Part shown: one piece after another, positions 57,059 through 64,000 of the stretch
Layout of the letters: every line of letters starts with the position of its first letter
Numbering within the stretch: the stretch's first letter is position 1
From: Cognatundibacterium curvum
GTDB taxonomy: Bacteria > Pseudomonadota > Gammaproteobacteria > Burkholderiales > Burkholderiaceae_D
Direction of reading: 5' to 3'
DNA length: 64,000 bases
Assembly (NCBI RefSeq): GCF_014284235.1
Contig: NZ_JACOGD010000001.1
Location: 620,001 to 684,000, forward strand
The notes under the pieces: generated by a model
Told to the model about the DNA's origin: nothing
Seen by the model: the letters and a program-made list of their open reading frames with translations, nothing else
The model's database searches: none
Program-made: the position numbers and the translations under genes

Positions 57059-57376
57059 TCAGGATGAGGCCTGCTGGCGCGCCTGCTTTTTGGCACGGCG
57101 GCGGCGCGCCTCCATAGGATCTGCAGATAAGGGCCGGTAGATTTCTATGCGGTCCGCGTCATGCAAACCAGCATCCAATGCCCGCAATTTGCCGAACACA
57201 CCGACCTTCATAACGCTGACATCGATGGCCGGACACATGTTCACGATACCGCTTTGCACAATGGCTTCATGTAAAGTCGCATCTGCGGTAAGCGTCGCCT
57301 GCGCGCAGTAGATCGCATTCTGAGCCGCATACACAACTTGCACGGTAATCATCGCCGCATTGACAGAATCAGGCAT
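57059..57376 (-). CDS. rnfH: RnfH-family protein (UPF0125)
   Basis: A 105-residue protein from ATG 57376. It has the small ubiquitin-like RnfH pattern (ITVQVVYA, then VGVFGKLRALDAGLHDADRIEIYRPL) and a basic tail rich in Arg/Lys/Ala. Its start overlaps the ratA end by 8 bp, the usual ratA-rnfH order. The role of RnfH is not established. The frame upstream to 57445 is a shadow inside ratA. Confidence 0.92.
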   Translation of the reverse strand: MPDSVNAAMITVQVVYAAQNAIYCAQATLTADATLHEAIVQSGIVNMCPAIDVSVMKVGVFGKLRALDAGLHDADRIEIYRPLSADPMEARRRRAKKQARQQASS

Positions 57377-57800
57377 AAACCACCTCGGCGCGCGTGCAAA
57401 AACAATCAACAAAACTATTGGCAATCTTACCAAACACCGGACCAATCAAATGTTCCAGTAATTTGCTGGAGAACTCATAATTGAGATCAAACTCAATTTT
57501 GCAGGCATCTGCGCGCAATTCCGTGAACTTCCATTGACCACTTAATTGGCGGAACGGCCCTTCCAGCAAATTCATTTGCATGCTGTGCGGTGGCTGATTG
57601 ATATTTTGTGTAGTAAAGCTTTGGCGGATACCGTGATAATTAATCGATAAAGTGGCAGTCAGACCAGTCGGTGTCCGTTCAGCCACGCTCACGCCACCGC
57701 ACCAGGGCAGGAATTCGGGATATTTTTCGACCGCTTCAACCAGCGCAAACATCTGGGCGGCGCTAAAGCCGATGAAAACTGTTTTATGTACAACTGCCAT
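57369..57800 (-). CDS. ratA: START/coenzyme Q-binding family protein RatA
   Basis: A 143-residue protein of the SRPBCC/CoQ10-binding family (COQ10-like). Conserved YPEFLPWCGG and the late IANSFVDCFCTRAEVVY are present. RatA was described as a ribosome-association inhibitor in E. coli, while the eukaryotic relative COQ10 binds ubiquinone; which role applies here cannot be told. It overlaps rnfH and is divergent from smpB by 111 bp. Confidence 0.9.
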   Translation of the reverse strand: MAVVHKTVFIGFSAAQMFALVEAVEKYPEFLPWCGGVSVAERTPTGLTATLSINYHGIRQSFTTQNINQPPHSMQMNLLEGPFRQLSGQWKFTELRADACKIEFDLNYEFSSKLLEHLIGPVFGKIANSFVDCFCTRAEVVYA

Positions 57801-57911
57801 CTAAGGGAACCATTTGGTAGAATCACAGGTTCGCATTTTAACCGAGTCATCACCATATCGAAATCGCCGCGGCCATTTCTGTGACGGCGACATCAAGAAA
57901 AACCACGATCA

Positions 57912-58361
57912 ATGAGTATTGCTGATAATAGAAAAGCCTTCCACGATTACTTTATCGAGGAACAGTTCGAGGCTGGAGTTGTATTACAAGGCTGGGAAGT
58001 CAAGGCTATCCGCGCCGGCAGATTGCAGTTAAAAGAAGCCTATGTGATTGTGCGCGACGGTGAGATTTTCCTGTTCGGTGCCCATATTGGTGCCTTGCCT
58101 ACCGCGTCCACACACATACACCCTGACTCGGTTCGCACCCGTAAGTTGCTGTTGCATGCAGCAGAAATCAGCAAGTTAATCGGCAAAGTAGAACGCTCAG
58201 GCTACACCATGGTTCCGCTGAATATGCATTTCAGCAAGGGCCGCATCAAATGCCAGATAGGCCTCGCCAAAGGTAAAAAGCAGCACGATAAACGCGATAC
58301 AGAAAAAGAACGCGACTGGCAGCGTGAGCAACAAAAGATCATGAAACAACATCGTCGCTGA
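57912..58361 (+). CDS. smpB: SsrA-binding protein SmpB
   Basis: A 149-residue tmRNA partner in trans-translation. The OB-fold starts with [20 protein letters not shown] and [10 protein letters not shown]. The basic C-terminal tail [29 protein letters not shown] (last ~30 residues) is the part that enters the decoding site. The tmRNA gene ssrA is not in the window. Confidence 0.97.
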   Translation: MSIADNRKAFHDYFIEEQFEAGVVLQGWEVKAIRAGRLQLKEAYVIVRDGEIFLFGAHIGALPTASTHIHPDSVRTRKLLLHAAEISKLIGKVERSGYTMVPLNMHFSKGRIKCQIGLAKGKKQHDKRDTEKERDWQREQQKIMKQHRR

Positions 58362-58432
58362 TCAACGGGACCGGATACAACATTGATCCGGCCGACAATC
58401 GTGCGCAGCGGACTGCCAGCATGTGACACATA

Positions 58433-59422
58433 TCACGATGAATGACCTTGTGCCGTATTTGCGTCCAGCCAGTCACCAAGTTCCACTTTGTTTTTCACCC
58501 TCAGGCGCAGGTAAGCATCACGCAGGTAGGTGCGCACGGTAGATGGCTTTAAATTGAGCAAACGTGCGATTTCTTTATAAGATAAGCCTCTGGCAAATAA
58601 ATGTGCCACCCTTTGCTCGCGTGGTGACAACAAAAAATCCCGTCTGTCGGACTCCCCACACGTCAGCCAGATATGCTCATCCTTAGCGCGAATTTTGATC
58701 GTACTCCCTTTCAAACGCATTTTTGAAGGCAAATGATCAAAATGGGCGCAGAGGGCTGGCGGCAAATGTATCCCATTCCACTCTGGCCAGTGCGCATAAA
58801 TTAACTCGCATAATTCCGGTCCGGCATAGAGCACCCTGCCGTCAGCACTGGCTAACAGCGCGCACGATAAACGCTCAGATGCGGACAGTGCATCTTGCAG
58901 AGCGAAATACCAAAGCTGAACAATATGCCGCATCAGATGAAGAAACAGGTCTGCTTCGCCGACACTGAAAGGCGCAGTCCCTTGTCCACGGTAGACGACA
59001 ATAAAGAAACCATGTCCGCTTAGCCCATCAGCCAGCGACAGCCCCATCGCGTGATGCAGATCGTAACGGCGGTCAAACTCAATGATTTCGGGCGGCAAGT
59101 CAGTGTAGTCGCCCCCCACATAACACTGCACCTCACCACCCCGCTCACTCAATGCTGCGGCATAACTGTCCATGCACGCTATTTTTTGCCACTCGGTGGA
59201 AAAATCACTGGGTAATCCCAGATATTCCGCCTGATGAATCGCAAATGACAAGCCTTCCCCTGGCGCTGAGCCCAAGCCCCACCAGCCACGTGGAAACTCC
59301 AGCACCTCACGGACAACACTGACCGCCTGACTGAGAAAGTCTGCTGCAACAACCGATCTGGATAAGCGCCCCAGTTTTAACAGCTGCTCACTCAATTGCG
59401 CTAAGTCCTTGGAAACAGGCAT
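58433..59422 (-). CDS. LuxR-type transcriptional regulator
   Basis: A 329-residue protein with a C-terminal LuxR/NarL helix-turn-helix (about 264-322): LSPREQRVAHLFARGLSYKEIARLLNLKPSTVRTY. The N-terminal ~250 residues have no acyl-homoserine-lactone or REC motif; the pattern is a large sensor of unknown type. It is divergent from a Tat-exported serine hydrolase, so that gene is a possible target. Start: ATG 59422. Confidence 0.85.
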   Translation of the reverse strand: MPVSKDLAQLSEQLLKLGRLSRSVVAADFLSQAVSVVREVLEFPRGWWGLGSAPGEGLSFAIHQAEYLGLPSDFSTEWQKIACMDSYAAALSERGGEVQCYVGGDYTDLPPEIIEFDRRYDLHHAMGLSLADGLSGHGFFIVVYRGQGTAPFSVGEADLFLHLMRHIVQLWYFALQDALSASERLSCALLASADGRVLYAGPELCELIYAHWPEWNGIHLPPALCAHFDHLPSKMRLKGSTIKIRAKDEHIWLTCGESDRRDFLLSPREQRVAHLFARGLSYKEIARLLNLKPSTVRTYLRDAYLRLRVKNKVELGDWLDANTAQGHSS

Positions 59423-59739
59423 GGCAAATAGTCTGGTTTTTATACATTTTAAAATGACGGACTGCCAGGCATCAGCAGACCAGGTCCGTGCGCAGACTGA
59501 GGCCTAATCGAGCCCGCAGCAGCAGAAAACACCATAACACCAAGGCTAAGCTTTGGTGTCAATGATGCCTGTTTTTTGCAGCCAACGTGATAAAAAAACC
59601 ACTCTCCTCCTCATTTGCAGCCCCCTCAATTGCGGTTCTTGCCCGCATAGCAAACGCGCAATAAGCTGACAATGCATTGCAAAAACCCACGCGGCACCAT
59701 GCAAAATAAGAATTCAAACAGATCCAACCCGGAGACAAT
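59423..59739. promoter_or_regulatory. divergent regulatory region with dyad ACACCAA-N9-TTGGTGT
   Basis: This 317-bp gap separates the LuxR-type gene and the serine hydrolase gene. The dyad at 59537-59559 has perfect 7-bp arms and would suit binding by a LuxR-type dimer. No gene is visible in the gap. Confidence 0.4.
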
Positions 59740-61005
59740 ATGATTAAAAAATTTAGCCGACGCGAGGCGCTCAAAACCTTAGGTGCTGGCGGCGTCCTTG
59801 CAAGTATCGGCGTACTCGGTGGCTGTGGCGGCAGCACTACGCGTGCTGAACCGGAAGAAGCCATCGCTGACAGTCTCCTCAGCTTTACCCCAGAAAATCA
59901 GGCAGCAACTTTCCGTCATGTGAACCGGCTGGGCTATACCCGGGTCATACAACGCGGCACCGCAGTCCTCCCCCTGCCGGCACATAGCCGCAATCTGGGT
60001 GCAATGCGCTATACATTTGCAGGACAAAGCTACTCGATTGAGGATTACATGAAGCGCAACCGGACCAGCGGCCTGTTGATATTGAAAAATGGTGCGATTG
60101 CGCTGGAACGCTACGGCATGGGCAACGATGCTGAGACCCGCTGGACATCGTTTTCTGCTGCGAAATCACTGACCTCCACCTTGATTGGTGCCGCGCTCAA
60201 GGATGGCAGCATCGCCAACCTGGATGACAAGGTCAGTAAATACGTAGCGCAATTAAAAGACAGTGCTTACGCTGCAAACTCTATACGCGAATTATTGCGC
60301 ATGAGCTCAGGTGTGCGCTGGATAGAAAACTACAGCAGCAGCGCAGACTCAGATATCGCGCGGCTACTGCAGGCTGTGCAATCTAAGGTGCCGGGTGCAG
60401 CGATGGCTGCAATCGGCAGCAGACCCAGAGCCGCAGCTCCGGGAACGGTATTTAATTACAGTACCGGTGAAAGCTATGTACTGGGTGCTGTTGTCGCTGC
60501 AGCGACAGGCACATCACTGAGTGAATATGCATCGAAAAAAATATGGGCGCCTATGGGTATGGAAAAAAATGCTTACTGGCTGCTGGATGCGGAAAATGGT
60601 TTGGAAATGGGTGGAAATAATTTCAGCGCATGCTTGCGTGACTACGGGCGCTTCGGGCTTTTCTTCCTGCGGCAAGGCATGATTCAGAACAGGAGCATAC
60701 TCCCTGATGGCTGGCGCGATTTAGCGGGGCATCCGGATACGCCCCTGACTGCATGTGGCAACCTCTATCCCGACTATGCTTTAGGTTACGGATATCAGTG
60801 GTGGAGTTTTCCAACCGGAGCATCGTCTCTGGCTGTGCATGATGGTGCATTTTCCGCAATGGGTATTTTTGGCCAGTTCATTTATATCAATCCTGCGCTC
60901 AATATCGTTGCCGTCGTCTGGAGCGCGTGGCCAGAATCCTGGATAGATAGTGCTGAGTCGGAAACCTTTACCCTAATTGGTAATGCAGTAGCTTTGCTCG
61001 CATGA
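59740..61005 (+). CDS. Tat-exported lipoprotein serine hydrolase (beta-lactamase class C fold)
   Basis: A 421-residue protein. The N-terminus has a twin-arginine motif SRREALKTLG (6-15), a hydrophobic stretch and a lipobox LGGC (Cys29), so it should be exported folded and lipidated. The beta-lactamase/esterase B fold shows Ser139-x-x-Lys142 (SFSAAKSL) and Tyr240 in FNYSTGESY (YST, not YAN/YSN). That change argues against true lactamase activity and favours esterase or peptidase. RBS GGAG lies before ATG 59740. A divergent LuxR gene may control it. Confidence 0.85.
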   Translation: MIKKFSRREALKTLGAGGVLASIGVLGGCGGSTTRAEPEEAIADSLLSFTPENQAATFRHVNRLGYTRVIQRGTAVLPLPAHSRNLGAMRYTFAGQSYSIEDYMKRNRTSGLLILKNGAIALERYGMGNDAETRWTSFSAAKSLTSTLIGAALKDGSIANLDDKVSKYVAQLKDSAYAANSIRELLRMSSGVRWIENYSSSADSDIARLLQAVQSKVPGAAMAAIGSRPRAAAPGTVFNYSTGESYVLGAVVAAATGTSLSEYASKKIWAPMGMEKNAYWLLDAENGLEMGGNNFSACLRDYGRFGLFFLRQGMIQNRSILPDGWRDLAGHPDTPLTACGNLYPDYALGYGYQWWSFPTGASSLAVHDGAFSAMGIFGQFIYINPALNIVAVVWSAWPESWIDSAESETFTLIGNAVALLA

Positions 61006-61384
61006 GAGCCGCACCTTATGTTGAGGCCGGCACTAAATATCCAGTTATTAAGCCATATTCAGTGTGGCTGAAGACGAAGCTGACTGAACTAAAACCTGAT
61101 CGACATATTGATACACAGACTGCCATTCTGCATGCGCAGATGGCTACGAACTGATACCACTCAACAAAAACTTGCTTATACCTTTGCGTAAGGTATACAG
61201 TTCCAATACGATACCTCGCTTATATCAGCCCACGTGGCTGCCCCGCTGTGGATCGTTAACTTTAATCAGCAAGTAACTGAAATGCTAACAATCCCAGACT
61301 AATGGCCGGTAAACTGTGTAACTTTCTGTAAGCAGATTGGGCTAACGGTTTTCAAGCCACAGTGATGCAAGTACCATACGGGCT
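61006..61384. promoter_or_regulatory. upstream region of ompR with dyad and TGTAA repeat
   Basis: A 379-bp gap with no gene. TATACCTT-TGCGT-AAGGTATA (61177-61197) is a perfect 8-bp dyad without a T tract. TGTAA-CTTTC-TGTAA (61317-61331) ends 53 bp upstream of the ompR ATG and suits OmpR-type autoregulation. Confidence 0.5.
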
Positions 61385-62155
61385 ATGAATAATCTGAACA
61401 TAAACAATGAATCCAGCTCTAACCCAGTGAGCAATCCACCCAAAGCCAAAATTCTGGTTGTTGATGATGACTTACGTCTGCGCGAACTGCTGCGCCGCTA
61501 TCTGACCGAACAAGGCTTTTACGTCGTTGGCGCTGAAAATGCCCAGGTCATGAATAAGCTCTGGATGCGTGAGCGTTACGACATGCTGGTCCTTGATCTG
61601 ATGCTGCCAGGTGAAGATGGGCTTGCCATCTGCAGGCGCTTGCGCGGCGGCGGCGATCAGACCCCCATCATCATGCTGACTGCAAAAGGTGAGGAAGTTG
61701 ACCGCATTATAGGCTTGGAAATGGGCGCAGATGATTATCTGCCCAAACCTTTCAATCCCCGCGAACTGGTAGCACGCATCAATGCTGTGTTGCGCAGAAA
61801 AGTGCCGGACGAACTGCCGGGCGCACCATCCGATGGTCCACAGACGTTCAGTTTTGGCGAATTTGTACTCGATTTGGGTACCCGTACCCTGAAAAAAAAC
61901 AACGAGACGATTTCACTGACCACGGGTGAATTTTCAGTGTTAAAAGTATTCGCCCGCCACGCACGTCAGCCCATGTCCAGAGAAAAGCTGATGGAACTGG
62001 CTCGCGGACGTGAATATGAGGTGTTCGACCGCAGCCTGGACGTACAGATTTCCCGCCTGCGTAAGCTGATAGAACCGGATCCATCCAGTCCCCTCTACAT
62101 CCAGACGGTTTGGGGACTGGGCTATGTTTTCATTCCTGATGGTCAGAAAAACTAA
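61385..62155 (+). CDS. ompR: OmpR-type response regulator
   Basis: A 256-residue OmpR/PhoB-family regulator. Receiver residues: acidic Asp27/Asp28, phospho-acceptor Asp71 in LVLDLMLPG, Thr99 and Lys121 in YLPKPF. The winged-helix DNA-binding domain (about 150-250) has LTTGEFSVLKVF and EVFDRSLDVQISRLRKLIEPDP. It is 23 bp before the kinase gene. In Burkholderiales this pair is RisA/RisS-like and probably responds to osmotic or envelope conditions. An upstream TGTAA-N5-TGTAA repeat may be its own site. Confidence 0.93.
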   Translation: MNNLNINNESSSNPVSNPPKAKILVVDDDLRLRELLRRYLTEQGFYVVGAENAQVMNKLWMRERYDMLVLDLMLPGEDGLAICRRLRGGGDQTPIIMLTAKGEEVDRIIGLEMGADDYLPKPFNPRELVARINAVLRRKVPDELPGAPSDGPQTFSFGEFVLDLGTRTLKKNNETISLTTGEFSVLKVFARHARQPMSREKLMELARGREYEVFDRSLDVQISRLRKLIEPDPSSPLYIQTVWGLGYVFIPDGQKN

Positions 62156-62177
62156 GTTGCAAACTTAGTATCCTGCG

Positions 62178-63539
62178 ATGCAATCCTATTTAAACAGCCC
62201 TGAATGGCTGCGCAGCGGTCTGTTCTGGCGTACCTTTATCATGCTGGCCACCTTGGTGATGACCAGCATGATAGTCTGGTTTGTCAGTTTCCGTAGCCTG
62301 GAACGCACCCCGCGAGCACAGCAATTAAGCTCACAGGTCGTCTCTATCGTCACCATCACGCGTGCCGCCCTCACCCATTCCGTTCCCGAAACCCGGCGTG
62401 AACTGTTGCTGGATCTGGCGCATGAAGAAGGGATACGGATACATCTGGTCAGCGAAAACGATAAGGTTGAAGTTCAGGAAAATACTGCCTTCTTCAGCGA
62501 ACTGAGTCAAATGCTGCGCGTCAAGCTCAGCAACTCTACCCGTTTTGCCAAATCCGTTAACGATATCAAAGGCTTCTGGATCAGTTTTGATATCGATACG
62601 GAGCAATACTGGCTCAGGCTGGATACCGATCGCATAGAACCACCGATGACACTGCCTGTGATCAGCTGGGCCACCGCCTCACTGATATTGACCTTGCTGG
62701 GAGCCGCAGTGATTTCCAAGCTGATTAATGATCCTTTATCTCGGGTCAGTCTGGCAGCGCGCCTGCTGGCACAAGGCAAACAACCAGATCCCTTACCAGA
62801 GCTGGGCCCCAAGGAAATCAGGGAAACCAATGCAAGCTTTAACAGCATGGTCGAAGATCTGGCGCGCATAGAAACAGACCGTACGATTATTCTGGCAGGT
62901 ATCTCTCATGATCTGCGCACTCCATTAGCAAGGATGCAGCTGGAAGTGGAAATGTCCAATCTGGATCAGCATGCCCGCCTCGGCATGCAATCTGATCTGA
63001 GCCAGATGGATGCCATCATCAATCAATTTTTGGATTACGCCAAACCACTGGATAGCCATGGTTTCGCTACCATCAATATCAGCGATTTACTGGGACAGGT
63101 GATCTCAGAATATGCCAGGGTGAATCACTTACAAATTCGTACCGATATCGCACCGGACCAACTCATGCTCGGCAATGCCACTGAGTTACACCGTATGTTT
63201 TCCAACCTGATAGAAAACGCGAGCCGCTACGGTAAAAATCCAGACAAGATTTCGACCATCATCGAAGTGCAATGCAGCCGGAAAACCAAAGGTAAAAAGC
63301 AAGGCATATTGATCAGTTTCCGTGACTATGGTGACGGCGCCCCGGTTGATGATATGGTCAGGCTGCTACGCCCTTTTACCCGTGCTGACGCATCGCGCAG
63401 TCAGGCGAACGGTTCCGGTTTAGGACTGGCAATTGTCGATCGCATTATCAAGCGCCATCGCGGGCGATTACGTATTTATAACCACGAAGACCGTGGTTTT
63501 GTCGCTGTGATGATTTTCCCCGAATACAAGCCTGAATAA
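62178..63539 (+). CDS. envZ: EnvZ-type sensor histidine kinase
   Basis: A 453-residue kinase with two TM segments (about 15-37 and 160-180), a periplasmic loop between them, HAMP (about 183-235), H-box ISHDLRTPLARM (His244), N-box FSNLIENASRYG, and the G-box NGSGLGLAIVDRI. It phosphorylates and dephosphorylates the OmpR partner encoded 23 bp upstream. A bidirectional terminator follows. Confidence 0.93.
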   Translation: MQSYLNSPEWLRSGLFWRTFIMLATLVMTSMIVWFVSFRSLERTPRAQQLSSQVVSIVTITRAALTHSVPETRRELLLDLAHEEGIRIHLVSENDKVEVQENTAFFSELSQMLRVKLSNSTRFAKSVNDIKGFWISFDIDTEQYWLRLDTDRIEPPMTLPVISWATASLILTLLGAAVISKLINDPLSRVSLAARLLAQGKQPDPLPELGPKEIRETNASFNSMVEDLARIETDRTIILAGISHDLRTPLARMQLEVEMSNLDQHARLGMQSDLSQMDAIINQFLDYAKPLDSHGFATINISDLLGQVISEYARVNHLQIRTDIAPDQLMLGNATELHRMFSNLIENASRYGKNPDKISTIIEVQCSRKTKGKKQGILISFRDYGDGAPVDDMVRLLRPFTRADASRSQANGSGLGLAIVDRIIKRHRGRLRIYNHEDRGFVAVMIFPEYKPE

Positions 63540-63602
63540 CTCAGTTCAGGTCTGTCTTAGTCCATACAAACAGTAGCATTTCAGCCTGATTGAAAAACAA
63601 AA

Positions 63603-63629
63603 AAAACCGGTGGACCTGCCACCGGTTTT
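63603..63629. terminator. bidirectional terminator after envZ
   Basis: AAAACCGGTGG (63603-63613) and CCACCGGTTTT (63619-63629) form a perfect 11-bp stem with a 5-nt loop; A and T tracts lie on both sides. It serves envZ and the converging gene at 63667. Confidence 0.9.
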
Positions 63630-63666
63630 CACATGTCCCCTACTATTATTGTTCTTAGCTGTTAGC

Positions 63667-64000
63667 TTATTTGGTCTTTACCATGGCCAACTGTGTCACT
63701 TCAGCTTCAGCAGTTTGAATTGCATTGTCCTCACGATCAGCGATCTTGTTTTTCTCTGCAGTCCCACCCAGTTGATAACTCAATTGCAAACCAGTTGCAG
63801 TGACCTTCACGGCATGATTTTCGGCTTGATTAGTAACTTGATTTGCTGCTTGAATTACTGACTGATTGGTTGAGGAATCCGCAGTTTGCACGGGCAACTG
63901 TTGTACGCTAGCCGCCTGCTTACCTTCGGCTTTACCTGTTACCTGCCCGGAAGCGTGTACCACTGGCAGCAACTGAGAAAAGCCGGCAGCCCCTATCATC
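63667..64000 (-). CDS. unrecognised protein, 5' part outside the window
   Basis: The last 110 codons run to a TAA at 63667. The visible part is rich in Gln, Ala, Val, Thr and Asn, with repeated ANQVTNQAENHAVK-like pieces and no Cys or hydrophobic segment apart from a short AAGFSQLLPVV. It may be a surface, phasin-like or low-complexity protein; I cannot name a family. It could start at the ATG at 63999 or further upstream. Confidence 0.55.
   Translation of the reverse strand, partial: MIGAAGFSQLLPVVHASGQVTGKAEGKQAASVQQLPVQTADSSTNQSVIQAANQVTNQAENHAVKVTATGLQLSYQLGGTAEKNKIADREDNAIQTAEAEVTQLAMVKTK

Overview
The window looks like the chromosome of a betaproteobacterium of the order Burkholderiales, most likely family Oxalobacteraceae (Undibacterium/Herbaspirillum-like). 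That placement is inferred from the smpB / ratA-rnfH arrangement next to guaB, two chemoreceptors of Burkholderiales type, an ompR-envZ pair of the RisA/RisS kind, and moderate GC content. No 16S rRNA is present, so the genus is open.

Positions 1-9576 form an accessory, visibly AT-richer block that ends at a tRNA-Pro(GGG) gene (9577-9653, minus strand). It holds a partial WYL-domain regulator, a NERD-nuclease/UvrD-type helicase, a small zinc-ribbon protein, a GntR(YtrA-type)-ABC transporter operon, an IS3-family remnant with a frameshift, and an AlpA-MobV mobilisation pair. Three perfect copies of TGTTGGGGTAAA lie next to the tRNA, as integrase arm sites do, but no integrase gene is left. I read this as an eroded or partly captured tRNA-Pro island whose far end lies outside the window.

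Positions 9654-23801 carry a chemoreceptor, a protein-deacetylase-like gene followed by a GNAT/acyl-CoA-synthetase-like protein acetyltransferase, a three-gene surface acylation operon (MBOAT plus two SGNH esterases), a 2-hydroxyacid dehydrogenase, an RNase-H-fold protein and the radical SAM protein YgiQ. Positions 23954-31242 hold core genes: prfB with its programmed +1 frameshift, lysS, an MsbA-type ABC exporter, a cupin protein, a renalase-like flavoprotein and a CBS-domain protein.

Positions 31524-39793 hold a PLP sulfhydrylase / hydrolase / LysE exporter operon, then a minus-strand cysC - DHH phosphoesterase - sulfotransferase cluster. That cluster could make PAPS, use it and clear the pAp by-product. 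A second chemoreceptor and a GNAT protein follow. Positions 39937-47496 are a run of fatty-acid or acyl-CoA genes (thiolase, acyl-CoA dehydrogenase, two SDRs, PaaI thioesterase, MDR reductase, epoxide-hydrolase-like enzyme), divergent from an MHS-family transporter with a large loop insertion.

Positions 49635-56398 contain ldcA and a very tight minus-strand series guaB - degenerate GAF/GGDEF protein - guaA - queE - queD - tadA. It joins GMP/GTP synthesis to tRNA wobble-base modification and places a catalytically dead GGDEF-like protein between the two GMP-synthesis genes. The window ends with a DUF4124 protein, rnfH-ratA divergent from smpB, a LuxR-type regulator, a Tat-exported lipoprotein serine hydrolase, ompR-envZ, and the 3' part of an unrecognised gene.

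The candidates I judge most worth a second look are the GSDQL-type GGDEF protein inside guaBA, the self-contained sulfation cassette, the NERD-helicase/WYL pair in the tRNA-Pro island, and the TGTAA-N5-TGTAA repeats shared by the ompR and MHS-transporter upstream regions.
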